This document shows positions 17,735 through 27,500 of a DNA stretch of 64,000 nt, piece by piece (the first letter of the stretch is position 1; the number at the start of each line of letters is the position of its first letter). The stretch is from Bacteroidales bacterium. Lineage in GTDB: Bacteria; Bacteroidota; Bacteroidia; Bacteroidales; WCHB1-69. The notes under the pieces are model-generated. The model searched no databases, was not told the DNA's origin, and was given only the letters and a program-made list of their open reading frames with translations. Made by a program: the position numbers and the translations under genes. The stretch is from assembly GCA_024400635.1 (NCBI GenBank), contig JAKSMI010000001.1, positions 319,534 through 383,533 of the forward strand, given 5' to 3'.

Positions 17735-17778
17735 TGGCAAAAGTACAATTATTTTCAATATGCTCGGAATTTTGCCAC
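17735..17778 (-). promoter_or_regulatory. Promoter with operator-like inverted repeat
   Basis: The arms GTGGCAAAA (17735-17743) and TTTTGCCAC (17770-17778) are perfect inverted copies 26 bases apart. The minus-strand -7 box TACTTTTG (17738-17745) lies in one arm, 43 bases before the HTH start. A dimeric HTH repressor binding here would block the promoter. Confidence 0.6.
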
Positions 17779-17938
17779 ACTTTTTATTTTCCATCATCCT
17801 TCCACTACTCGCACTGGCACAAGAAGGTTTCCGTGGTGTCTTCGGCTTCTTAGGGCGGACAAGGGCATTAGGGTGAAACCTATGATTTTGAAATACGGAA
17901 AATGGCGAAAGCTAAGGGCATCGCTTTCTTTTTTCTGA

Positions 17939-18826
17939 CTAAATCTTAGAATCAAAATTAGCATTATTAATTTGACAAATAGCAGCTTTTAATACTTGAA
18001 AACAGATTTTTGCAGTATGCTCATCAGGAAAAAATTGAGTTGCCATTTGTTGAAATGGGTGTATATAATTGCGGAAATCTCTCAAAACGTGGCTGAATTT
18101 TTTAACATCTTCTTTGATTATCCCAATGTCGTATGCTGCATTGATCATTTCATTCAGATTCCATTCGTGAAGACTTTTCACTTTTCCCGTCTCTTTTGTT
18201 GGAGCACTTTTGCTCTGGTTGAACTGTTTGGGATAGGCTTGGCCTACGCCTAACAATATGCCTTCAAGTATGCTTCCAGCAATAATAATAGATGAAAGAT
18301 ATGCTTTTGCTTCGAAGCAATGCTCTAATTCTTGCATTCTATTTTGTATTAAAGGTTTGATGGTGTCCATTATAGGTAGCTGATCTATATTGAAGTCGTT
18401 GAATTCCATTTTCAGAAAATCAGTTTCTGAATTACAGGGACTGTTTTTCATTTTATTCAGTTCTTCTTCAATGTTAGGCTCTTTACAATGATGAATTTCA
18501 ATTTCTTTACCTTTAACAGAAATTTCCCAACCATCAAATGATAGATACTTATTAAAGTTTGTTATACAATTTAGCAGTTTTTCTTCTTCATCAATAAAAT
18601 TGATAGGTGCAAAGATGCTTTTAATGCATTTGTCTAATTCGGGTTTTCCATTGATAAGCTGTAATTTACCATCTGTATATGATGATCTTGAAGGAAAACC
18701 TTGTCCATATCTGTCTGAAAATCCCAATTGATTAAAGAATGCAACGAGTTTCGGACCACCTCTATATGTGGTTTTATCATTAATCATATCTCTAAGATTT
18801 TCTAATGTTTTACTTGATAATTTCAT
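17939..18826 (-). CDS. AbiJ-like abortive-infection protein with HEPN-type C-terminus
   Basis: A 295-residue protein. The N-terminal part (about 24-75), with KLVAFFNQLGFSDRYGQGFP then SRSSYTDGKLQLINGK, resembles the AbiJ N-terminal domain 3 family. The C-terminal half (about 170-290) is helical and resembles the Abi C-terminal/HEPN group: YLSSIIIAGSILEGILLGV, then SLHEWNLNEMINAAYDIGII, then VLRDFRNYIHP. R249 to H256 fits the HEPN Rx4-6H ribonuclease motif. HEPN proteins are RNA-cleaving effectors that stop growth during phage infection. It is the last gene of the minus-strand defence run, 63 bases after the DUF3732 ATPase, and could be an added effector. The family call is from memory and moderate. 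Confidence 0.6.
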   Translation of the reverse strand: MKLSSKTLENLRDMINDKTTYRGGPKLVAFFNQLGFSDRYGQGFPSRSSYTDGKLQLINGKPELDKCIKSIFAPINFIDEEEKLLNCITNFNKYLSFDGWEISVKGKEIEIHHCKEPNIEEELNKMKNSPCNSETDFLKMEFNDFNIDQLPIMDTIKPLIQNRMQELEHCFEAKAYLSSIIIAGSILEGILLGVGQAYPKQFNQSKSAPTKETGKVKSLHEWNLNEMINAAYDIGIIKEDVKKFSHVLRDFRNYIHPFQQMATQFFPDEHTAKICFQVLKAAICQINNANFDSKI

Positions 18827-18889
18827 TATAGTAAAGCTGATGATAGAATTGTCGTTAGTATTATTTTCTATAATTATTATTTCTTATCT

Positions 18890-20902
18890 TTATGATTCTT
18901 TTGAATCAAGTTTATTAATATCAATGAAACCCTCATTTTCGCCACGCCACCTATTTACCACATAGTCAGAAAAATTATAATTACCTAATTCCAAATAATC
19001 TGCATGATCAGAAATGATTATTTGTGGCGAGAAGCCGTACTCTTTTGCAACAGAATTAATGAATTCAATAATTTGAACATATAAATTTGTAACAGCCTTT
19101 AAATCCTCATCAGCAGATCCGTTTTCCATTTGCTTTAATTCATTGGCATCAAATGTATCTTTATTATCTATTGTAACAGGGAAGTACACTTGACTTGGTT
19201 GATCCAAAAACAAAACAGATGGCACTAAAGCCTTATCACCAAGTGATGCGAAAAATTTATGTAATGCCAAAAACAAACAAATGTGGGAATAAAGCCAATT
19301 TGCACCGCTACCCATTGCCCTCAAATAAACCTTTGACTTGTCCCTAAGATGATATAACTCGAATGTTTGAATGTCAAAATGAAGATTAATTGGAGTGTAT
19401 GATTTTTCAAAATCCAAATTACGACCTATTTCATTCATTGAATTATTGATGAATGATTCTGCTTCTTTTAATTTCTGGTCAAGATTATACTTTGTTTTCA
19501 ACAATTTTTCTTGCCTTTCAATCTCTTTCTTTAAGCTCTCAATATCGTTACTATTAATTTGAATCAACCTATCTCTGACCGATTCCAATTCATTTTCGAT
19601 TTGCAACTTCAGTTTTAGAGTTTGTTCTTCTAACGACCTATTATTCTTTAATTTATTATTGATATCTTCTATTTTTCTGATTTCACGATTGATATTTTTT
19701 ATTTGTTTGTCAAAATCATCTAATTCCTTTTCCAATTCACGTTTTTTAGGCAAGAACGAGTCTATCCTTTGAGGTGATTTCTTCAGCTCACCATTCAGCC
19801 AGTTTATAGCATCTTTTAATTTAGTAGCTTCCGACTCTGGTTCAGGATTGATTTGATGGCAAAACGGACATTCAGAAACACTTTTTGCCGCTTCTGATAT
19901 AGGATGGTACTTGTCAATCGTCTTTGCATAATTTTGAGCATACTCGATAGAAGCATTAATCTGTCCTAACTTAAGAGAAACAGTTCTTTTCTGCGACAAC
20001 AATTCATTTTTCTCATTAATTAGTTTCAAATATTGCAGTTTGTATGCATTAGAGTCTTCGTTTACTTCAATCTGCATATCCGACAACTTGTCAAGATATA
20101 TTTGTGGCGCATCAATCAAATGTTTACTATCAACATCGTGAAACAATTCGCATCCACTTATTGTGCTATATTCATTTCTTAAATCATCCAAAATTGATAT
20201 ACGGTCCTTTTTATGAGATTCAAACCTGTTGCTTTCTGATTGGTATCTTTCAAGTTTCAATCTATTATCTTCCAGTTCTTTAGATAATGTATAATATTGT
20301 TGATCAACAAATCCTGCAAAAATTTTAAATTCATCAATAACTTTTTCTCTTTTCTCTTTTTCGTCAAACCGATAGAACAGAGAATGTTTGTTTGCAATCA
20401 GATTTTGATGTTGAAGCATAAAAGAAACCATGTTCCGGAAAGAAGGACGTCCTTTTTTTACACCTTTATATTTCTCAACAACTTCGCTTTCATCCATATC
20501 TGAAATATTAAGACCACAAAAATGACCTAACTCTTCTTTAAATGTTTGGATTGACAAAAAATACTCGTCACCGAAATACTCACTTGTAATATGTTCTAAG
20601 TCAATTTCCTCAGTTTCTATCTTGAAAAATAATTGTGATGTTCGTTCTGCCTGTTTTCGAGCAAGTACTACTGGTGAATCATTAATATACAAGACTACAA
20701 AATACAAATACGCATTATCGGTAATCACGCCTGATGGTATTGTATTATTTGAACTTCCTGTACAATAATCGAACAACTCAATTATTGCACTCTTACCTGT
20801 AGAAGACCTTCCTGTTATTATGTTTAGGCCTTCATGCAAATCAATGTGATGGCAATTACCGTATTTATCAATGATGCCTATGTGTTTAATATAACTTCTC
20901 AT
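18890..20902 (-). CDS. DUF3732 SMC-like ATPase of an ABC-three-component system
   Basis: A 670-residue ABC/SMC-type ATPase. Walker A is GRSSTGKS (31-38). Two long coiled coils flank a CPFC zinc-hook-like motif (about 343-346, [12 protein letters not shown]). The C-terminal head has [20 protein letters not shown] (signature region) and [16 protein letters not shown] (Walker B region). This architecture is the DUF3732 ATPase of ABC-3C systems, predicted phage-defence sets made of an ATPase, a middle component and an effector. Its start overlaps the middle-component stop by 4 bases (ATGA). The gene is AT-rich (about 27% GC on one counted line), unlike core genes here, which suggests transfer. 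Confidence 0.85.
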   Translation of the reverse strand: MRSYIKHIGIIDKYGNCHHIDLHEGLNIITGRSSTGKSAIIELFDYCTGSSNNTIPSGVITDNAYLYFVVLYINDSPVVLARKQAERTSQLFFKIETEEIDLEHITSEYFGDEYFLSIQTFKEELGHFCGLNISDMDESEVVEKYKGVKKGRPSFRNMVSFMLQHQNLIANKHSLFYRFDEKEKREKVIDEFKIFAGFVDQQYYTLSKELEDNRLKLERYQSESNRFESHKKDRISILDDLRNEYSTISGCELFHDVDSKHLIDAPQIYLDKLSDMQIEVNEDSNAYKLQYLKLINEKNELLSQKRTVSLKLGQINASIEYAQNYAKTIDKYHPISEAAKSVSECPFCHQINPEPESEATKLKDAINWLNGELKKSPQRIDSFLPKKRELEKELDDFDKQIKNINREIRKIEDINNKLKNNRSLEEQTLKLKLQIENELESVRDRLIQINSNDIESLKKEIERQEKLLKTKYNLDQKLKEAESFINNSMNEIGRNLDFEKSYTPINLHFDIQTFELYHLRDKSKVYLRAMGSGANWLYSHICLFLALHKFFASLGDKALVPSVLFLDQPSQVYFPVTIDNKDTFDANELKQMENGSADEDLKAVTNLYVQIIEFINSVAKEYGFSPQIIISDHADYLELGNYNFSDYVVNRWRGENEGFIDINKLDSKES

Positions 20903-21360
20903 AATCCCTTTATTCCAAATGCATAATACGTGTTAACAACATCTTTATTAAAAATCTTATATAACTTTGAAGCTAATCCAAAGCTATCGTTCAGACTAGG
21001 ATCTGACAACCTGCAATCAGCATTTTCCACAGATACGCTAAGGTCATCCTTAATTTTGATCCACTTGCAGTTAATTGCATATTGAAGACATTTATTCGTC
21101 ATGTCATAATAAAAGTGAAAACGGTCTTCAAAACCCGCCATAATATCTTTGTCTTTTGTTATCCGACTCATGTTGGAGTTTGAGTTGAATGTCTTTATCT
21201 TATTCTTAAACTCATTATTCAGAACCAACGGGAAAACAAAATATGCCAATAGAATATTTTTCTCCTTTGGTTTCAAATTCTGGTAAAAAGAAACAAGTAA
21301 CGGTGTGAGAATAAATACATTTCTCTGTAACGTCGCTATATTTTCAATAATACTACCCAT
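20899..21360 (-). CDS. ABC-three-component system middle component
   Basis: A 153-residue protein with no enzyme motif, between an effector-type gene and a DUF3732 ATPase. Its size, helical make-up and features such as [10 protein letters not shown] near residue 43 and [20 protein letters not shown] near 92 match the small 'middle component' proteins of ABC-3C systems, thought to have winged-helix-like folds that link ATPase and effector. It overlaps the upstream gene by 8 bases and the ATPase by 4, so the three are coupled. Identification rests largely on order and size. Confidence 0.75.
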   Translation of the reverse strand: MGSIIENIATLQRNVFILTPLLVSFYQNLKPKEKNILLAYFVFPLVLNNEFKNKIKTFNSNSNMSRITKDKDIMAGFEDRFHFYYDMTNKCLQYAINCKWIKIKDDLSVSVENADCRLSDPSLNDSFGLASKLYKIFNKDVVNTYYAFGIKGL

Positions 21361-22483
21361 TTGTTTTTTCTTTTAATAGCCAAACAAGATCATCTCTATC
21401 TTCAGTCAAAATGTGAACCATTCCATTATGGAAATAACTTGGAATGGAATTATACGAATGAAAAGTACCATCACTTGAACTTGTTATATCGTCATAAAAA
21501 TCTTGTGATTTTTCAATTCGTTCGTCTTCCTTGTAATTCCTTGATGCTTTCCTATATTTTGTTTTGAAGTTGTTTTCAATATTATCTTCATATTGCAATA
21601 ACGAGTTTTTTATCACTTCTGACTCATTCATTTCATCTGCAATAAGTTTTACAGTATGAACATAGTCATCTATGGCATAAGGAATTACTTCATCATATTC
21701 TATATCTTGAATTTTCTGAACAAATTTATTTTCTTCGTAGTCTTCATGTTTTATGTCGTCTAACTTTAATTTCGCAGGGAAAATTGTCGTATTTTCAACT
21801 AATTGAGCAGTAACTTCATTTACTTCTTTTGTAAACAACTCGTAAGAAATCTCCCAATTCTTATCAACTATTTCAGGGCGAACTATATAGCCAAATAAAG
21901 AATCAATAAAATGTTTCTTTTGCATCTTTGGGACTCCCTTCCCATATCTTTCAAAAATTCTATTTTGATAAATGTCCCAATTTGGATTATTGCAATCAAG
22001 ACATAGCATTCTTATTATTTTAGACAATTTACCCGTATTTTTCGCATCAAAAATAACCTCCATGCATTTTTTCAGTTCCTTAGATTGTTTTTCCCGTGTA
22101 TCAAATTTCGATTTAATCTCTGCAAGGACTTTTTGTCTTTCCGCAAAGGTTTTATTATTCCAATTCTCCCAAGCAGAACCTTTACTGATTTTTTGTGTTG
22201 TAAATAGCACCAAGGAGCTGAATTTGTCTATAGGGAATTCGTCACTCATCCAATTATGAATTGTATTCCATACATTTTTATCCAAATCAGTCAGTGACTT
22301 TTTGTAGAACTTTGATTCTATCTGCTCACTTTTTGACAAATCCCCCAATAAAGAAACATCTCCGTAGGTCTCAATATATACAGATTGCCCTTCTTCCATT
22401 TCAAAGCATTTTTCTAATGCAACAAGAAATTGGAACAAGAATCCTTTTGTGGTCGAAGTTGAATCAAATTTCAATTTTGCCAT
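21353..22483 (-). CDS. ABC-three-component system effector, nuclease-like N-terminus
   Basis: A 376-residue protein, first gene of the ABC-3C set. The N-terminal part resembles restriction-endonuclease-like (CAP4/DUF4297-type) domains: TKGFLFQFLVALEKCFEM, YIETYGDVSLLG, and SEQIESKFYKKSLTDLDKNV. The order E...D...ExK (YIE, GDV, IESK) fits a PD-(D/E)XK active site. The C-terminal half (from about 215) is the likely ABC-3C interaction region. I use ATG 22483; a longer frame begins with TTG at 22492. A DNA-cleaving effector role is inferred from the motif and system type. Confidence 0.75.
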   Translation of the reverse strand: MAKLKFDSTSTTKGFLFQFLVALEKCFEMEEGQSVYIETYGDVSLLGDLSKSEQIESKFYKKSLTDLDKNVWNTIHNWMSDEFPIDKFSSLVLFTTQKISKGSAWENWNNKTFAERQKVLAEIKSKFDTREKQSKELKKCMEVIFDAKNTGKLSKIIRMLCLDCNNPNWDIYQNRIFERYGKGVPKMQKKHFIDSLFGYIVRPEIVDKNWEISYELFTKEVNEVTAQLVENTTIFPAKLKLDDIKHEDYEENKFVQKIQDIEYDEVIPYAIDDYVHTVKLIADEMNESEVIKNSLLQYEDNIENNFKTKYRKASRNYKEDERIEKSQDFYDDITSSSDGTFHSYNSIPSYFHNGMVHILTEDRDDLVWLLKEKTNG

Positions 22484-22563
22484 AGACTTCAATTTTTCTA
22501 TTCCTTTTAAATCAGCAAATTTTAGCGTTACAAATCAACAAACAAAAGATACATTGCTTAGTG

Positions 22564-24507
22564 TTACACTTTTATAGAAGCTAACATAAGAGACGAAATC
22601 TTAACATCCTCCATATACTCATCAAATATACAATCTCCAATTTTACAATTGTTTAAAAAAATATCCTCAGTAATGCCAATAGATAATTTAGCCAATCCTT
22701 CAACAAACTTATTCAGTTTAGGCTTTGCTGTGATTAATGGATGAGATAGATTCTGCGCCCCTGTATCAAAATCATAATATTCAATTCCATTGTATGACCA
22801 TTTAATATCAATGCATTTTGGCATAACACTAATCAAATGTTCTCCTTCAATAACGACCAAATCCTTTTCCAATTTAAATTCACAACAATAGTTTGCATAA
22901 TCAAATTTTATCACTTTACCTGCTTCGATGACCAGTTTTCGTTCAATTCTAGGCAATTCAATTATCTTCTCGTATAAATCGAAAGCATTTAGCAATTCAT
23001 TTCTATATATTGGATTGGAAAGTCTTTGAAAATGAGCTGATGGATTCAGTACTAACAATTTTGAGTCTTCAAAAAGATGTACAATATTATCATCAATTGA
23101 TTTTCCATTATGAGAATAAAACGAAATTAGTTTTCCCCACAACGTTTGTAAGTCAACAAAACCACCTTCTGCTTTTTTGGTAATTTCTATTGGCAACATA
23201 TCGACAATTGCTTTTTCCAACGATTTTCTTACAAATAAAGCAGAACTTTCATAATCTTTTGCTTTATAATGCCTCTGTGCTTTCTCATAAGGATCACATT
23301 CTCCGTCAATAATCACCGGCATTTCGTGCTTAGTAACATCATCCTCACCAACATACATTTCTTTTCTAACCCATGAGACATCTTTCTTGTGTTGTTTAAT
23401 CTTATAATCAACGAAATTATATAGATTCTTATCATGTGTAAGAAACAAAATTTGGTATTTATCTGCATATTCACCTAATAACAAATCCAATAATGGTTCT
23501 CGGTTGCTCATATCCAAACTAATCATCAAGTCATCAAGAACGAGAACTTTCAGTGCATCAGGTACAGCAGCTGCATTTGGTCTATAATCCAAAACGGTAA
23601 GTCTGATGGCAGTTGCTAAAGCTGAAATTTTTGCTTCATTTAAAAATACATGTGGTTTCTTCAAATTAACTTTTTCACCATTAAACTTAGTTATTTCCAA
23701 CTCTATTCTAAATGGAGTCCATTCATAGTTTTTGTCCTTTTTATGATGAGTCGGTTTGTGATAAGTAAGCTGGAAATCAATATCATATCCAAGTTTATTT
23801 AATTGATCTTTTGCATTGGTATTAATAAAGTCTATCAGCTTTTCAAATTCTGCATTAAAATGGATTTCAAAGGCACAAAAATCCTTATATGTCTGACTCC
23901 TTTTATAGACAAGAATCCTATCTCCTTTATAATTGGTTGTATAGCCAGGCCCATCAATATATTCATCCCACATTTGGCCCGCATTTGATATATTTTCCCC
24001 TTTTATATCAAACGAAGAAAACGTAACATAGGGCAAAATTGAATAAACAAATATGTCATAAAGATTTGGTGTCTCACTATTTTTAAAATCTTGAAACTTA
24101 AAGATTGACTGATAGTTAATAAAGTCAGAGGCTTTGCGTGATTCTTGAGCATTTGTGTTTCCACAAATTCCACAATCCAATAGCGATAACACTAAAGAAT
24201 TAGACTCGTCATCTATAACTTTTATGTATGAATCGTAATGCTCTTTTTTTGAACTTTCGTCTTTAATCAAAGGTGCATATATGTTCACCAACGATTCTTC
24301 ATTTTTATCTAAAGGAAGGAAATACTTTTCCGTTTCAGATGAATCTTTAAATGAGGCTTCCAACAAAGTATATAATCCCCAATAAATAGAGCTCTTTCCG
24401 CTTCCATTTTCGCCATATAGCAGCAAATGCTTGCCACCAAGGTGAATAGTTTCATCTTGACTGAAGAATTTGAAATTTGATATTTTTATATCATTGATTT
24501 TGCTCAT
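22564..24507 (-). CDS. AAA/RecF-like ATPase of the restriction-like cluster
   Basis: A 647-residue ATPase with an N-terminal RecF/SMC-like head. Walker A is GENGSGKS (32-39) after NDIKISNFKFFSQDETIHLG. The Walker B and D-loop region is KVLVLDDLMISLDMSNREPL (about 320-339), followed by a switch histidine in FLTHDKNLYNF. The C-terminal third (from about 410) contains a helical AAA-associated region, KAQRHYKAKDYESSALFVRK, which recalls HEPN-like helical domains without a clear RxxxxH. Its start overlaps the methyltransferase stop by 17 bases, linking it to that gene and the helicase. The next gene downstream (ABC-3C effector) starts after 80 bases, so the two modules may be separable. Confidence 0.75.
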   Translation of the reverse strand: MSKINDIKISNFKFFSQDETIHLGGKHLLLYGENGSGKSSIYWGLYTLLEASFKDSSETEKYFLPLDKNEESLVNIYAPLIKDESSKKEHYDSYIKVIDDESNSLVLSLLDCGICGNTNAQESRKASDFINYQSIFKFQDFKNSETPNLYDIFVYSILPYVTFSSFDIKGENISNAGQMWDEYIDGPGYTTNYKGDRILVYKRSQTYKDFCAFEIHFNAEFEKLIDFINTNAKDQLNKLGYDIDFQLTYHKPTHHKKDKNYEWTPFRIELEITKFNGEKVNLKKPHVFLNEAKISALATAIRLTVLDYRPNAAAVPDALKVLVLDDLMISLDMSNREPLLDLLLGEYADKYQILFLTHDKNLYNFVDYKIKQHKKDVSWVRKEMYVGEDDVTKHEMPVIIDGECDPYEKAQRHYKAKDYESSALFVRKSLEKAIVDMLPIEITKKAEGGFVDLQTLWGKLISFYSHNGKSIDDNIVHLFEDSKLLVLNPSAHFQRLSNPIYRNELLNAFDLYEKIIELPRIERKLVIEAGKVIKFDYANYCCEFKLEKDLVVIEGEHLISVMPKCIDIKWSYNGIEYYDFDTGAQNLSHPLITAKPKLNKFVEGLAKLSIGITEDIFLNNCKIGDCIFDEYMEDVKISSLMLASIKV

Positions 24508-27500
24508 ACAGTAGTTGATTTTTGTGAATTAGGTACAAAAGATTTTTGCTTCTTGTTTCCAAAAGCATAGAACGCTGACGTATTGGATTATCAGATTGTT
24601 GATACCATAAATAGAATTTTTCAATATCTTCTGACATATCAACTATGTTACAATTCCATGGATATGATTTCAAGAAAGAAATCACATCAAGATTATTATC
24701 TTTCATGTGTTGCTCAAAATATAATTCATATATCACCAGATCTATTATTTCTGATATATGTGCCATGATTCTATCATTAGAAGTATGCAATAGCACATTC
24801 TTATTTTCAGGATTTTTCAAGAAAATAAGGAAATCAACCAATTGACAAATAATCGTTTGTACTTTACAAGTTATATCAAAACCTGGTACTGGAAATGGAT
24901 TGATATAATCAGGCTTAAATCTAAAGAAACCATTTGCTAAAACCGTACCTGTATTTGCCAAATACCACCAAAACAAACGGGAATTCAACAATGCCATCCA
25001 AAACTTATAACTTTCCTGAACGTTTTGTTTTTTGATATACCCATATATTGTTGTCGTTTGATAAAACTTACCTTGGCAATCATACGCAAAATTGCCACCC
25101 ATTGAAATGTCTGGCGCTACTAATTTCTCATTATCAAAAAGCACTAAATTTTTGGGATAAATATATCGGAACCAATAATCATCATTTTTCAATCGTCCGT
25201 GTTCTCTGTCACGAAGTATGCCTTCGCATTCTTTCAGATAGGCATATCCGCTGGGGTATCGTTCTGACAATTCACTCTCGGTATATAGCAAGGCTTTACC
25301 ATGTCTTATTTTATATGGGAAAATGACATATCTGTCGGTTTTAATTGTATCGTATCTATGTACATCTTCTCCTTTGAGGAGCGGTTTTACTAATCCTCTC
25401 TCAATTTGAACTATTCGGCCTAATTGTTTTGATTCACCGATAATGTAATCATCGTCCACTCTGCAATCGTAGATAAAATAAACATCATCTTTGCTGGTTG
25501 CCAGACCTTGGAAAATTTTGTCGAAAATATCTTTTATCCTTCGAGGATGCTGATTTAGTCTATTAAGTACTTCGGCAACTTTATTATTTGTCAAAACCCA
25601 TTGAGTTTCAGATAGTTCTTCCTGATTGATAATTGTCTCTTGATAATCATCCAAAGAATCAAGATATTGCTTTAATTCTTCGTTTGATGACAGGTCTCGG
25701 TCTAATTCAAAGTATTTCAGAAATTGATTATTGGGTGTGAACCATTGCAATCCCGTGTAGGTGGACGCATTGAAAACTTGATAAGCTCCAAAATTGATAA
25801 TCTTGGACGCAGATTTTGATTTGGACACTATTTTTCTCAAGCCTTTGCCAAAAGCGGAATTTGTCCACTTGGTAGGCATTATATAATTCACAATACCATT
25901 CGGACTGATAAGGTTCAAACCTCGTTCGACAAATGTAACATACAAATCAAAAGAACCTGTTGCCGATAAATAATGTGCTGACAAATAATCGGCAAATTTC
26001 GGATTGGCTTCTCGAATACCTTGTATTCTTAAATACGGCGGGTTCCCAATCACGATATCAAACTTTTTGAAACCGAACATCCATTCGGGATCGAAGAAAC
26101 GGGAGGAGCAATTCTGATTGAACGGGTCCCAGGAGGCAATGAGGGAAGCATCATCGTCCGTTACAAAACCGGTCTGTTTTAATTCTTCCACCAAAGTATC
26201 CCGTAAATCTTTCACTTTACTTCTCCATTTACGTTTGGTTTTCAATGTCTTGGCATTGAAAATGCGGTGATTCGCATCGGCCAGTTCCTCTCTTACCTTT
26301 TGCACGGCTTCGGTATTGGCCAATGATAAGTCATTGCGCAGACCTATCAACGAATTGGCTGCCACGAAACGCGCCTCTAAGTTGGGCAGCGGACGGATGC
26401 CGTAGTTATCTTCGGCACTGTCGTTTACCTTTTGGTCAACAACCAAAGAAATGAAACAGCGCAATTTGCTGATTTGAATGGCAATGGTCTGTATGTCGAT
26501 ACCATAAATGCAGTTCTCAATCAAATACAGTTTGCGGGCATAGTCGGGCGCATTCTGGCTGAGGTCGAAATTGCGGTTAATGTCATTCTGCAGTTCTCTG
26601 CGTTCCTCATCCGTGTGCCCGATAGTGCTTGCCAATTCTTGCCCGAGTTTGGTTTCTATCACACTTTTCCAAATCGTATTGTTGGCATCCAACTTGGACA
26701 ACACGTGCACCATCTGCTGCAAAATGCCCATCGGAAAAGCTCCCGAACCGCAGGCCGGATCCAATACTTTGCAATGATACAATGCCCCCATAATGCTTTT
26801 CTTCTGTTCAAGATTTAAAGAAATCTGTCCTTCCGTGTCATTGTAATCCAAAAGTTGCCGATACTGCTGCTCCAACGATTCGTCCACTTGTTCTTTCAGG
26901 TAAGCGACCAGACTTTCGTTTACCATATATTGCACAATTTCACGCGGAGTATAATAGGAACCGGTGGATTTACGCGCAGTGGTTTTAGTCTCCGGATTAT
27001 AGGATGCTAAAAGATTTTCAAATACCTTACCCAATAATTCCGGGTCAAGGGCCACTTCCTGTTCGTAAGGTGTATTCTCTTCAATGGTGAATTGGTAACT
27101 TTTAAGGATATCAATAATGCCTCGAACGTTGATATGCTTTTTCTGTCTGTCGTCAAACCATTCAGAAAGGTCAATGTCGTTATTCTCTCCAAAGAAGAGG
27201 AAGTCTGGCACGCAAAGCGTTTTGCGGATTTCCTTGTTGTCGGAAAAACCATCCAAGTAAAACTTGTTGTCCGGGTCGTCCAAGCAGTCAAACAGACCAC
27301 CATTCAGGAAAGGCACTTTTTGAGCAAGCTGGAGAAAGGCATCAGGGTCCGCAAAATAATCTTTGTAACGCATCAGTCGGGAATCTCCGCGTCCGGTAGC
27401 GGTAGCCTTGCCGTCTTCATCATATTTCCTGAATCCGCGCAATGAGGTGCCGTCTTCCATTATCGGACAATTCAACATGGCAAAGAACAGGTTTTGCAAG

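Noticed and set aside
17708..17938. Short open frame with RADKGIRVKPMILKYGKWRK
   Set aside because: It covers the HTH operon promoter region and has no start signal; probably non-coding, although the phrase may belong to a repeated sequence.
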